In this document: in pieces, positions 32,752 through 45,600 of the stretch
Layout of the letters: each line of letters starts with the position of its first letter
Numbering within the stretch: the first letter of the stretch is position 1
Source of the DNA: Anaeramoeba ignava
Lineage: Eukaryota; Metamonada; Anaeramoebidae
DNA length: 64,000 nucleotides
NCBI GenBank assembly: GCA_028826165.1
Contig: JAPDFW010000071.1
Span: 62,001 to 126,000, forward strand
Direction of reading: 5' to 3'
Program-made: the position numbers and the translations under genes
The notes under the pieces: generated by a model
What the model was told of the DNA's origin: nothing
Seen by the model: only the letters and a program-made list of their open reading frames with translations
The model's database searches: none

Positions 32752-35476
32752 TCAAACCAAAGATTTGTTCAAAAAGTGGATCAAAAGATTAACATTCAAA
32801 ATAACATGCTCAATTTCATAAAGAGGTTGAGAATTATGTTGAGATTCAAGAAGAGATTCCATATAAATATGAGTTGAATATAAAGGTTGAGGTTTGTTTT
32901 TATAAAATAAAGAAATTTGGAAAATTCCTGGTAAATCAGTTGTAGAAAACTCAAAGAAAACAAATCGTTGTCTAAAAAAAAGAAAAGAAAAGAAAAGATA
33001 AATTTCATGTTAATTGAAAAATTTTGATTAAAAATAATTATTATTAATAACCTTTCTTGAGGAACTTCAGATTCTGAAATGACACCTTTCTTTGTTAATT
33101 CAGTATGTGATAATCGAACAGCTTTCTTCTTAATTTTTGTTTTTGAATCGGACTTTTTCTTTTTATTATTATAAGCTAAAGATCTAACATTATCCAGATA
33201 TTCTTGATAAACAGAAATTTGCTTTTTCAAATATTCGCGATGAACCATAACATTTTCACGAACTGTTTTCAATGTTTTGAAATCACCCAAAACCTTTTCG
33301 TGATATTTGTCTCTTTGACGAAGATGATGTTCGACATCTTCTCTAAATTGTCGGAAATTATTATCTTTCGAAATGATTCCTTCTTTGACAAGAGTTTTCA
33401 TGTTGAATAAAATTCTTTTGATTTTGTGATTTGCTTTGCTGTTCTTGTTTTTTTTCATTTGGTTCCGGAAATTTTGGAGTTCAGTCACAATATTCATTTG
33501 ATCGATTTCTTGGTCTGTTTTTCCATTTATCATGTTTTGATATAATCCGGAAATCATTTGCTTAAGATTATTATATAAAACTGTAAAATTTGTGTTTTGG
33601 TTCAAAGATTCACTGAATTCATTCAGCAATTTCAATTGAACAACAAAGTTTTTTGGTTTTTCTACATCTTTTGGTGGTTCACCCAATTTGACTAAGCTTT
33701 CCTTTAGTATTTCAAGATCGCTTTTATTAACAGTTGATGGGATGTTATCAATTTTGTCATCAAATAATCTGTGCATGAAATAAATCTCGTTCAATGTGAT
33801 TCTTAAAGAAACAACTTTTTCTGAAAGATTAATAAAGTTGTCAATTTCTTGGTCAACAATCAGATCGTCGACTTGAATCACCTTTTCAAAAAAGGAAACG
33901 AGCACTTTTTTCTTTTCTTGCATGAAATCTTCAAGAACTTTCATGTAATCTTCTTTTTTTCCAAAAATATCAACCATATTGGACAAAACCTGAAGTAATT
34001 TCGCTAACAAAGTCAGATTTCTTCTTGCTTTTGGTTTTAATTTTCCATCAACAAGATGATAAGCTGTTGGTGTTACTATTGCTGGATTGAGAAATCGAAG
34101 AACAAAAAATCCTCCAATAAGCGCTGATCTATCATATTGATTTGCTTGAGGAAAGTATTCTTGTGTTAATGTTGCAATTTTTTTGCAGATTAAACGAATA
34201 CCATAAGGAATTAAATCAATATTAGATGTAATAATTGAAAAAACCTTGAAATTAAAAAAAGAAATTCAATTTAGATTTAGATTTAGATTTAGATTTTTTG
34301 AAAAAAAAAAATATATATATTTACTTTATCGAAGATATCTTTAATACTTTTCAGTCTTTTATTCAAAGAATTTTTAACTTCGGGAATTGATAAGGATTCT
34401 TCATAAGTAATTTTCTTTTTCAAATTTGAAACTTCACCCAATTCACTTTCCTTTTCATTAATAAAATTTTCATAAATTCTGACAGGATTGATTTCAAGAT
34501 CAAGATCATCATCGTTAGCGATTTCTTGTAAGGGAGAAGAAAGGAGATTTTTCAAGTAAAGTTGCCCAGGACCGCGTCTTGTATAAGTAAATAAAAGTTT
34601 AGTTATTGGAGTATTTGCCCTTAACAAGACATTTAAATGAGAGCATGAACTGAACTCTGAATTAAGAGCATATTCAAATAGCATCAATATTAATTTTTCT
34701 TCTTTTTCATCATAATGATTTCCATAAATAGTGAACATCACTAATTGAAGAACTTTTTCACATTCTATTGGATTTAGTTGTCTTAGAACTGAAGCGATGA
34801 ATTGTGGTTTGTAAAATAAAGTATGGAAAAATCTTCCATAATTTTCGTTCCATTTTGTGTCTTTTATAAAAGTTGGTTTTGCTTCTTGTTCTTCAATTTG
34901 GATTTCTTCTACATCTTTTGGTGGGATTTTTTGTTTGATTAATAAAGCTATTTTTTGGTCTAAAGATTTGATTTCTTTTTCTAATTGAAAATTTCTTCTA
35001 CTTAAAGTAGAAATTTCATTTTTTAAAGATTGTAACTTATCGACATCTTTATAAATGAATTTAAAATTTTTATAAATGAATTTAAAATTTTTATAAATGA
35101 ATTTAAAATTTTTATAAATGAATTTAAAATTTTTATAAATGAATTTAAAATTTTTGGATCGTTAGTTCTTAAAAAAAAATACCCTCTTGATATTGAGCTT
35201 CTGTTTTAATTTGAGAAAAATGAAAAGATTTTGTCATTCTGTTTTGTTGATTTTGTTGAAAATTAGATTGAATTTCTTAATTAAAAAAAGAGAAAAAAGA
35301 AAAAAAAAATTTAAATAAAAGAAAATGAAAGGAATTTTTTTAAAAAGAAAAAAAAAAAAAAAGAAAAAACCTTGAACTTTCTGTTCATCTAATAAAAAAT
35401 CTACTTGAATTTCATTTGTTTGATTTTCATTTTCCAAATTAGATTTTGATTGAGTTAAATTATTTTTTTGGTTCAT
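32752..35476 (-). CDS. IQGAP/DGAP1-like RasGAP-related protein
   Basis: Five exons (35476-35371, 35275-35183, 35046-34325, 34244-33052, 32971-32752) sum to 777 residues. After a short coiled coil comes a RasGAP-type domain (ANTPITKLLFTYTRRGPGQL, LIGGFFVLRFLNPAIVTP, RRNLTLLAKLLQVLSN) and a RasGAP_C region (residues about 560-700) ending in a C2-like tail (RQRFVFFEFSTTDLPGIF). There are no CH or IQ motifs, so the layout resembles the short Dictyostelium IQGAP-related proteins DGAP1/GAPA, which bind active Rac and cortexillin to shape the actin cortex. IQGAPs lack GAP activity, and the same is likely here. Start at 35476 is the first ATG after a TCATTTTTTTCTTTTTC element on the minus strand. Confidence 0.9.
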
Positions 35477-35690
35477 TTAAATAAAGAAATAAAAAGAAAA
35501 AAGCAAAAAAAAATAAAAGAATAAGAAAGAGAAAAGAAGAAAAATGAAAAAGAAAAAAATGAAAAAAAAAAAATTTATAAAATAAAAAGAATAAAAGAAG
35601 AATTGAATTTGCCTGCAAAATTATAAATAAAATTATAAATAAATTTTAAATAAAATTTTTCATTTTTTTCTTTTATAAATAAAATTAAAA
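35477..35690. promoter_or_regulatory. Divergent spacer with start elements on both strands
   Basis: The 214-base gap has TCATTTTTTTCTTTTTC on the minus strand (near 35560) and TCATTTTTTTCTTTT on the plus strand (35660-35674, 29 bases before the ATG at 35691). Confidence 0.5.
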
Positions 35691-36882
35691 ATGAATTTTA
35701 AAATTTCTAATTTAAATATTTGGCAAATTAATCAAATTTTATCATTTTTAGATTTATTTCAATTTCAAAATAATTTTCCGATTATAAATTTTGCAAAATT
35801 AAATAAATTTCAACTTAATTTCTTAATTAAATCAAAAAATTCAATTCAAAATTCTTTAAAACAAATTGAACCAGAAATAACATTTGAATTGAAAGAAAAT
35901 GAAAGAAATTATAACATTGGAAATGAAATCAAATGAAACTAAAGAAACAATAAACTGGGAAAACTTTGAAAAATTATTAAAAACCATTGAAAATCATTTA
36001 AAAATTGAAAAATCATTTGATTATTTAGGAATTGGACAAAAATTATTAGAAAAACTGAAAGAAATTACACTTAGTTTATTTGATTATTTCAATAAAGAAG
36101 AAATCAACAAAATTGTAATTGAAAGAAATTATGGATTTGGTGAAGAATGGTCAAAATCAATTGATTTATCATTTGAATCTGGTGCAAATTTTGGAAATTC
36201 AATAGCAATTCCAATAGCATATGAATTTAAGCCATTTTTGATTGATTTTTGGGATAAGGAATTGGCTTCAAAGCCTGGAAGGATTTTTAGAGATTATATG
36301 TTCAGAACTTATCTTGCAATTCCCCATGAATTTGTTCATTGTCTCCAATCAAAAACAAAACAACTTGATAAATCACCCCAAAATTGGATTGCTGAACATG
36401 ATGCTTGTTATTTGGGAGTTGCGTTTCTAAATTGGATGCATAAAAATCTTCCTGTTGAAACGAAAAATCAATTATTTCCTATTGATGGTTTTTTTGAGGA
36501 ATTAATTTTGTATTCTCTTGATTTGGCTGTTGGTTTATTCAATAATTTTGGCAACAATAATACTGATTTTTTATATAAAAATTGGAGAGATTCTTTTGGA
36601 TTTGATTATCCTAATGATGATGATCCAAATGTTGTTGAAGGTGTTCCTTTTTATTTCAAATCGAGACTTGGAATTGAAGCTTTTTTCGATGAAACAAATT
36701 TATTTCAAACTCAAATTAATATTTGTTTTAAAAATAGAACAGGTGTTTTACAAGAGCAAAAAATGAATATTCCAAAAGAAATTTTGATTGATTCTTCAAA
36801 ATCAGATCTTCCAATTTTGATTTCTAGTTTAAAAGAAGAAGAATTAAAAGATTTTTATAAACAAATAAAAAATGAAATTTAA
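35691..36882 (+). CDS. Putative zincin-type protein with HEFVH motif (frame break near 35900)
   Basis: Family not recognised. The main open frame (from 35899) encodes about 327 residues with IPHEFVHCLQS, an HExxH zinc-binding motif, and 24 residues later WIAEHDACYLG, whose glutamate or histidine could be the third zinc ligand. That pattern suggests a metallopeptidase or a zinc-dependent protein of similar fold; catalysis is inferred only. An upstream frame from 35691 (LNIWQINQILSFLDLFQFQN) looks weakly F-box-like and starts 29 bases after a typical start element; it overlaps the main frame by 38 bases in a different phase, so the two are probably one gene with an indel in the A-rich stretch around 35890-35930. 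No signal peptide or membrane segment. Confidence 0.6.
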
Positions 36883-37328
36883 AAGAAATTTAAAAGAAAT
36901 TTAAAAGAAGATTTAAAAGAAGTTTAAAAGAAATTTAAAAGAAATTTAAAAGAAATTTAAAAGAAATTTAAAAGAAATTTAAAAGAAAAGAAATTTAAAA
37001 CAAATTTAAAAGAAATTTAAAAGAAATTTAAAAGAAATTTAAAAGGAATTTAAATGAAATTTAAAAGAAATTTAAAAGAAATTTAAAAGAAATTTAAAAG
37101 AAGTTTAAAAGAAATTTAAAAGAAATTTAAAAGAATTTAAAAGAAGTTTAAAAGAAGTTTAAAAGAAATTTAAAAGAAGAAGAATTAAAACATTTTTATA
37201 AATAAACAAGAAAGGAAATGAAATTTTTTTTTAGGGAATTTTTATTTTGATTTTGCATTTTTAATCGAATCCAAAAAAAATGCAAATTTAAGAAAAAGAA
37301 AAAAAAAAAAAAGAAAATAAAATGAGAA
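36883..37328. repeat. 11-bp repeat GAAATTTAAAA in convergent spacer
   Basis: About 27 copies of GAAATTTAAAA (36875-37180), with scattered GAAGTTT and one AGAAAAG variant, lie directly after the stop of the upstream gene. The remaining bases to the GDH stop are A-rich. Confidence 0.9.
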
Positions 37329-40300
37329 TTAGGGCCAAACTCCAAGAGACAAATAAGTTGAAGCAATTTTTGAAATTCCATGAATATAAGCTGCTAATCT
37401 TAAATTAACTTTATATTTTTTTGCTACTTCATGAATATCTTGGAAAGACATCATCATTGCTTGTTCAAGTCCAGAAAGAACCAAATCTTTTTCTGTTGCA
37501 CCATGAATAACTGTTTCTCTTTCATCTGGAGAAAAAGTTTTTTGGAATTTTTGTTCCAAAAAGTTAAGCAATCTTGTATTATTGTATTCTTCCCATTTTT
37601 CAGTCTAAATTTTTGAAATAAATTTTTAAATTAAATTTTTAAATTAAATCTTTTAAATTAAATCTTTTAAATTAAATCTTTGGAATTTTTAAAATAAATC
37701 TTTTAAATTAAATCTTTTAAATTAAATTTTTTAAATTAAATCTTTTAAATTAAATTTTGAATTAAATTTTTGAAATTTTTGGAATAAATCTTTGGAATAA
37801 ATTTTTGAAATAAATCTTTGAAATTTTTGAAATAAAATCTTTTAAATTAATTTTTGAAATAAATCTTTGAAAATTTTAAATTAATTCTAAATTAAATCTT
37901 TTAAATTAAATCTTTTAAATTAAATTTTTAAATTAAATCTTTTAAATTAATTCTTTTAAATTAATTCTTTAAATTAAATCTTTAAATTAAATCTTTTAAA
38001 TTAATTCTTTAAATTAAATCTTTTAAATTAAATCTTTTAAATTAAATTTTTAAATTAAATCTTTTAAAATAAATCTTTTAAATTAATTCTTTTAAATTAA
38101 ATCTTTTAAATTAAATCTTTTAAATTAAATCTTTTAAATTAAATCTTTTAAATTAAATCTTTTAAATTAAATTTTTGAATTAAATCTTTTAAATTAAATC
38201 TTTTAAATTAAATCTTTTAAATTAAATTTTGAAATAAATCTTTTAAATTAAATCTTTTAAATTAAATCTTTTAAATTAAATCTTTTAAATTAAATCTTTT
38301 AAATTAAATTTTGAAATAAATCTTTTAAATTAAATCTTTTGAAATTAAAATCTTTTAAATTAAATTTTTAAATTAAATCTTTGAAAATTTTAAATTAAAT
38401 CTTTTAAATTAAATCTTTTAAATTAAATCTTTTAAATTAAATTCTAAATTAAATCTTTGGAATTTTTAAATTAAATCTTTTAAATTAAATTTTTGAAATA
38501 AATCTTTGGAATTTTTAAATTAAATCTTTTAAATTAAATCTTTTAAATTTTTAAATTAAATCTTTTAAATTAAATCTTTTAAATTAAATCTTTTAAATTA
38601 AATCTTTTAAATCTTTTAAATTAATTTTTAAATTAAATCTTTTAAATTAAATCTTTTAAATTAAATCTTTTAAATTAAATCTTTAAAATTAATTCTTTTA
38701 AATTAAATTTTGAAATAAATTTTTGAATTAAATCTTTTAAATTAAATCTTTTAAATTAAATCTTTTAAATTAATTCTTTTAAATTAAATCTTTTAAATTA
38801 AATCTTTTAAATTAATTCTTTTAAATTAAATCTGAAATAAAATCTACCATTCTTCCAAATTTAACATGTGAAAGATTCTTTAACCATTCAACATAACTAA
38901 TAACAACACCTCCACAATTTGCATAAATATCAGGAATAACAAGAACACCTCTTTTTTCAAGAAGAAAAGAAGCATCATAAGTGCAAGCAGCATCAGCAGC
39001 TTCACAAATAACTCTAGCTTGAATTTTATCACAATTTTCTTTAGTAATTTGAAGAGCGACAGAAGCAGGAATTAAGATATCAGCAGGTTTAAACATAACC
39101 TAAAAAATCATTTAAATAATCAATTAATTAAAAAATAATCAATTTAAAAAATCAATTTAATAATTTTAAATAATTAATTTAAAAATTCAATCTAAATAAT
39201 TTTAAAAAATCAATTCAATAATCAATTCAAATAATTTTAAAAAATAATCAATTTTAATAATTAATTCAAATAATTTTAAAAAATCAATTCAAATAATTTT
39301 AAATAATTTTAAATAATTAATTCAAATAATTTTAAATAATTAATTTAATAATTTTAAAAATTTAATCCAAAAAATCAATTTAATAATTTTAAAAATTTAA
39401 TCCAAAAAATCAATTTAATAATCAATTTAAATAATTTTAAAAAATCAATCCAAAAAATAATCAATTAATTACATCATCAGGATTGAGAATATCTTCAGCT
39501 CCATAAAATCCAAGAAGAGTTCCATTTGCCTTTTTATATTCATAAAGTTTATCAATATCAAGACCATCAGGATTATAAACAGCACCATTATACTCACTAA
39601 CACCAACAATCTTACACTTACCAAAATCAACAAAACTTTTAGCTGACCAATAACCAGTATTACCGAATCCAGTAACAATAACGGACTTGCCTTCAGGCCC
39701 GCCTATTATTCCAGCATTCTTAACATATTCAGGATGTTTCATTGCTTCGCGAAGTGCAAAATATACTCCTAATCCTGTTGCTTGCTCTCGTCCTGCAATT
39801 CCTCCTTGATTCACTGATTTCCCTGTTACTGTTGCTGTGTGATGAATGTTCGTCGGATTGTAGGTTTGTGCAGTGTGTAATATCCATCCCATCTCTCTTG
39901 CTCCAGTTCCATAATCTGGTGCTGGTACATCTATTGCTGGTCCAATGTATTTCTTCTTCATTAATTCAATCGCAAATCTTCTAGTAATTTTTTCAAGTTC
40001 TTTTACTGTGAATTTTTTTGGATCAATTTTAATTCCTCCTTTTGCTCCTCCTTTTTTTTATCAATAAAATACAATAATTAAATATAAATATAAATATTAA
40101 TATAAATATAAATATAAATATAAATATAAATATAAATATAAATATAAATATAAATATAAATATAAATATAAATATAAATATAAATATAAATATAAATATA
40201 AATATAAATATAAATATAAATATAAATATAAATATAAAATAAATATAAATATAAATATAAATATAAATATAAATATAAATATAAATATAAATATAAATAT

Positions 40301-41539
40301 AAATATAAATATAAATATAAATATTATAAATAATATAAATATAAATATAAATATAATTATAAATATAATTATAAATATAAATATAAATATAAATATAAAT
40401 ATAAATATAAACATAAAATAATATAAATATAAACATAAATATAAACATAACATAAATATAAATATAAATATAAATATAAAATATAAAAATCATAAAATAT
40501 AAATATAAACATAAACATAAATATAAAAATAAAAATATAAAATATAAAAATAAAATAAATATAAAATATAAAAAAAAAAATATAAATATAAAATATAAAT
40601 ATAAATATAAATATAAATATAAATATAAAATAAATATAAATATAAATATAAATATAAATATAAATATAAATATAAATATAAATATAAATATAAATATAAA
40701 TATAAATATAAATATAACTAAATATAAATATAAATATAAATATAAATATAAATATAAATATAAATATAAATATAAATATAAATATAAATATAAATATAAA
40801 TATAAATATAAATATAAATATAAATATAAATATAAATATAAATATAAATATAAATATAAATATAAATATAATATAAATATAAATATAAATATAAATATAA
40901 ATATAAATATAAATATAAATATAAATATAAATATAAATATAAAATATAAATATAAATATAAATATAAATATAAATATAAATATAAATATAAATATAAATA
41001 TAAATATAAATATAAATATAAATATAAATATAAATTAATTTAATCCACATTTTCCATATAATTCAATTCAAATAGAAAAGATACCAAAAGGAACATCAGC
41101 ACAAGCACATTTAAAAGTCATAAGACCAGCTAAAGCTTGAATCTAAAAAAAAAATTTAAGCAATTAAAAAAATCAAAAAAAATCAAAAAAAATCAAAAAT
41201 TACTCGTTGAAGATTAATCTCTTCACTATAACGAACACCGCCTTTTGTTGGTAATTTGTGATGAGAATGCTGAACTCGATAAGCCTCAATAATTCTATAA
41301 TCTTTTTTTCCATTTGTTTGAATTTCCATTGGGAAATTTACTAAAAGACTTGTTCTGCTTTTTTTAATTGAAGTTAAAAGTCCAGATGGAAATGTTGTAT
41401 ATGATGCTGCATTATCAAAAAACTTCTCAAATTGCTCATATAATGTTAGTTCTGGTTTTTGTGTTGAAAATAATTTTACTAAATTTGTTGGAAATAGTGT
41501 CGGTTTCGCTTTTTTGATTGGAAAATTTTTTGATAACAT
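37329..41539 (-). CDS. GDH: NAD(P) glutamate dehydrogenase with organelle-type leader
   Basis: Five exons (41539-41204, 41142-41085, 40050-39473, 39099-38848, 37604-37329) sum to 499 residues. Conserved blocks are [59 protein letters not shown], the Rossmann glycine motif [12 protein letters not shown], and [19 protein letters not shown]. The order matches hexameric GDH of the mitochondrial animal type. It interconverts glutamate with 2-oxoglutarate and ammonia. The first 30 residues ([16 protein letters not shown] through LVKLFSTQK) are basic, free of acids and hydroxylated, as in mitochondrial or hydrogenosomal presequences. Introns of 61, 1034, 373 and 1243 bases are repeat-filled. TCATTTTTTTT lies 32 bases upstream of the ATG. 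Confidence 0.95.
37605..38847. repeat. TTAAATTAAATCTT satellite in GDH intron 4
   Basis: About ninety copies of a unit near AAATTAAATCTTTT fill the 1243-base intron, with minor TTTGAAATAAATC variants. Confidence 0.92.
39100..39472. repeat. AATAATTTTAAAAAATC repeats in GDH intron 3
   Basis: Irregular repeats of AATAATTTTAA and AAAAATCAATT fill the 373-base intron between GTAATT and TTTTAG. Confidence 0.8.
40051..41084. repeat. AAATAT hexamer satellite in GDH intron 2
   Basis: About 1 kb of almost pure AAATAT (ATAAAT) hexamers, with small interruptions near 40310-40600. The IY and YL readings on the minus strand are artefacts of this array. Confidence 0.95.
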
Positions 41540-42683
41540 TTTTTCTTTATTTTTTTAAAAAGAAAAAAAATGAAAAATAATGATTTTTTGGAATTTTTTT
41601 TTTCTTAATTTTATTTAGGAATTACTTTCATATTTAATTTAATAATTAATTCCATGTTTAAAATAATAATTTACTGTTTTAGATTTAAATATTTTATTAT
41701 TTCAATATTTATCATATAAATATAAAAAATGAGAATAAGTTTAATTTAATATTCAATTTATAAATCAATTTAAAAACATAATTTAATATTTAATTCCATG
41801 TTTAAAATAATAATTTAATGTTTTAGATTTAAATATTTTATTATTTAAATATTTAACATAAAAATATAAAAAATAAGAATAGATTTAATTTAATATTTAA
41901 TTTAAAAATTAATTTAAAAATATAATTTAATATTTAATTTTATGTTTAAAATAATAATTTAATGTTTTAGATTTAAATATTTTATTATTTCAATATTTAA
42001 CATAAAAATATAAAAAATAAGAATAGGTTTAATTTAATATTTAATTTATAAATTAATCTAAAAATATAATTTAATATTTAATTTTATGTTTAAAATATTA
42101 ATTTAATGTTTTATATTTAAATAAATTAATTAAAATATTTTATCAATTTTATTTAATTTTTGGGAATTATTTTATATTATTTTAAATAAAGAAATGTTGA
42201 TAAAATATATAAAATAGAATTAATTCCAAATTTAATTATTTAATATTCTTTATTCCATTTTTTATTTTTTTTTTCATTTTTTTCTTTTCAAAAAAAAACA
42301 AAATTTAAAATTAAGTAAATATTTTTTTCTTAAATTTTAAAAACAAAAAACAAAAATAAAAATAAAATTTAATAATAATAAATAATATAAATATAAAATT
42401 TAAATGGAATTAAAACAAAATAATTGTTAATTACTTATTAATTTATTATTATTTCAATAAACAAAAAAAAAGGAAAAATAAATTTCCAAATTAAATTTTA
42501 TTAACAAAAAAATTATCAATAAAAAATTTAAATTTAAATTTAATTGAAAATAAAAATGAAAAAGAAATTATTTTTATTATTGATTTATTATTATTTCATA
42601 AATATTTATTTTATTTATTCCATTAAAAAATAAATTTTCCTTTTTTTGTTTTAAAAAAAAATAAAATTAAAAAAAAGAAAAAA
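41540..42683. repeat. Divergent spacer with a ~144-bp tandem repeat
   Basis: A block beginning near 41651 (CCATGTTTAAAATAATAATT) recurs at about 41795, 41939 and 42082, that is three full copies and a partial one with a period near 144. Each copy includes TTTAGATTTAAATATTTTATT. The remainder is AT-rich, with one TCATTTTTTTCTTTTC at 42272-42287 that could serve the BTB gene through a long leader. No coding sequence seen. Confidence 0.85.
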
Positions 42684-45600
42684 ATGAGTGATTCTTCAAA
42701 AGAAATTGATTCAAATCAAAAATCAAATAAGAAATCCAATCAAAAATCAAATCAAAAATCAAATAAGAAATCTAATAAGAAATCCAATAAAAAATCAAAT
42801 AAGAAATCAAATCAAAATCAAAAATCAAATAAGAAATCAAATCAAAAATCAAATCAAAAATCTAATAAGAAATCAAAAAAGAAATCTAAATCAAAATCAA
42901 ATCAAAATGAAAACCAAATCCAAAAAATTTCATTTCAAGAAATTTATTCAAAAGAAAAATCACAAAAAATCCAAATATCAAAATTATATCAATTTCCTCC
43001 TCAAGAACTTAATAAATTTTTAATTTGTGAACTTCTTTCAAATTATAAAAAAATGTTTCAAAATGAAGAAAATTGTGATTTTATAATTTATGCTGGAAAA
43101 AATAATCAAAAAATTCCTTGTCATAAATCAATTCTTAATTCAAGATCAAGATTTTTTTATGAAAATCATCATGAAAAATCAGAAATTGAAGAATTATATC
43201 TTCCACAATTTGAATATGATATTGTTAAATCAATCATCTCATTTCTTTATGATTCAGAATTTAAATTTGATTTAAACAAATTTGAAAAATATTTTCAACT
43301 TTCAAAAGATTTTAAATTAACAAGTTTAACAATCAAAATTGAAAAAGAAGTTTCAGAACAAATTAATAAAAAAAATGTTATTCCAATTTATTTCAAAAGT
43401 ATTTCCATTGAATCAAATTATCTTTCCAATATTTGTGAAAATTTTATTAAAGAAAATATTAATAAGATTATTGAAGAAAAACAAATTGGATCAATTAATA
43501 ATAAAGAATTAACAGAAATTATTCAAATTATTCAATCAACACCAAAAGAAAACAGAATAAATTTAATTTGGAAATTAGCACAAGATTGGAAAAATAAATT
43601 CAAACAAAGCAATAAAAATTTAATAAATAAAGAAAAATATATTGATCCAATTCAAATTCAAGAAATCAATAATGAAATTCAAGATTTTCATTTAATTATT
43701 GATAATATTAAAAATGAAGGATTTATTTTAAATTATTCAAGAACTCAAAATAATCCAATTTTACCTCCAACTGATCAACTTCAATTAATTAATCAAAAAA
43801 ATGAAGAATTAAATCAAGAAAACAAAAAACTTAAAAAAAAAATTAAAAGACAAGACAAAATAATTCAACAAAAAGATAAAGAAATAAATCAACTAAAACA
43901 AACTATTAAACAAAAAGATAAAGAAATTAATCAACTTAAACAAACTATTCAAACAAAAAGATCAAGAAATTAATCAACTTAACCAAACTATTCAACAAAA
44001 AGAAAACAAAATTCAAAAACAAAGAAATAAGATCAAAGAAATCAAACCAGAATTAGAAATTTTTGAATCAGAAATAAAGGCTCACAAAACTTTAGAAGAT
44101 TTTATAAATCAAATTTCAAATTTAAATGAAAGTAAATTGTTTTAAATTTTAAATTATTAAAAAATTATTTTGAAATTTAAATTCAAATTTAAAAACAAAA
44201 TTAAAAAGAATTCTATTGAAGAAACAATAAAATATATGAAACAATGCCCAAATAATCAAAAAATTCAAGAAAATGGATGTTTTATTTTACAAAAATTTGC
44301 AAACAAAAATGAAGGTAAAAATTTTATATCTTTTTATTATTTTCCAAAATTAAAATTTAAATGAAAATTACTTTTTTTTTGCTTAATTTTTAATTCTGAA
44401 AAAAATTCAAAATCAATATTAAAACTCAATACTTAAAGATAATCGAAATAAACTCAAAAATTTAAAAGGAATAAAATGTGTTATTAAATCAATGAATAAT
44501 TTCCCAAATAATCAAGATATTCAATATAAAGGATGTGGAGCTTTACAGAATATTGGTGTTAATAATGGTAAATAAAAAATTAAAAATTTCCAAATAAATA
44601 AAAATTAAATCAAAAATACCAAAAATTACAATTTTAAATCAAAATTAAAAAATTATTTTAATCCATTATTTATTATTTATTATTAATTATTAATTTTAAA
44701 TCAAAAAAAAATTAATCAATTTCAAATTTATTTTCAAAAATAAAAATATTAAAATAGAAAACCAAATTGAAATAAGAAATTTAAAAGGAATTGAACCTAT
44801 TATTAAATCAATGAATAATTTCCCAAATAATCAAGATATTCAAGAAAATGGATGTGGAGCTTTAATGAATATTGCTGCTAATAATAATGGTAAATAAAAA
44901 ATAAAAAATAATTATTTTCCATTTTTTTTTTGAAATTCAAAATTAAAAATTAAATCAAAAAATACAAAAAATAATTACAAAAAATAAATTAAAATTAAAT
45001 AAATTTACAAAATAATAAATAAATAATTATTAATTATTAATTAAAATCCAAAAAAAAAATTAATCAATTTCAAATTTATTTTCCAAAAATAAAAATATCA
45101 AAAATAGAAAGCAGAATTGAAATAAAAAATTTAAAAGGAATTGAACTTATTATTAAAGCAATGAATAATTTCCCAAATAATCAAGATATTCAATATTGTG
45201 GATGTGGAGCTTTACAGAATATTGCTGCTAATGATGGTAATAAAAAATAAAAATTATATATTTTCCATTTTTTTTTTTGAAATTCAAAATTAAAAATTAA
45301 ATCAAAAAATACCAAAAAATAATTACAAAAAATAAATTAAAATTAAATAAATTTACAAAATAATAAATAAATAATTATTAATTATTAATTAAAATCCAAA
45401 AAAAAAATTAATCAATTTCAAATTTATTTTCCAAAAATAAAAAATATTAAAATAGAAAACAAAATTGAAATTAGAAATCTAAAAGGAATTGAACCTATTA
45501 TTAAATCAATGAATAATTTCCCAAATAATCAAGATATTCAATAAAATGGATGTGGAGCTTTACAGAATATTGCTGCTAATAATAATGGTAAATAAAAAAT

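Noticed and set aside
36883-37190. Regular array that could suggest CRISPR
   Set aside because: Units are 11 bases with no spacers; it is a simple tandem repeat in a eukaryotic genome.
40029-41050. Open frames of IYIYIY and YLYLYL that look like membrane proteins
   Set aside because: They are products of an AAATAT array inside GDH intron 2.
41075-41085. GDH intron 2 donor GTATCTTTTC as a second U12-type site
   Set aside because: It differs from GTATCCTTT at a key C and the acceptor side (AAAAAAAG/G) has no U12-like branch sequence, so a normal GT-AG intron is more likely.
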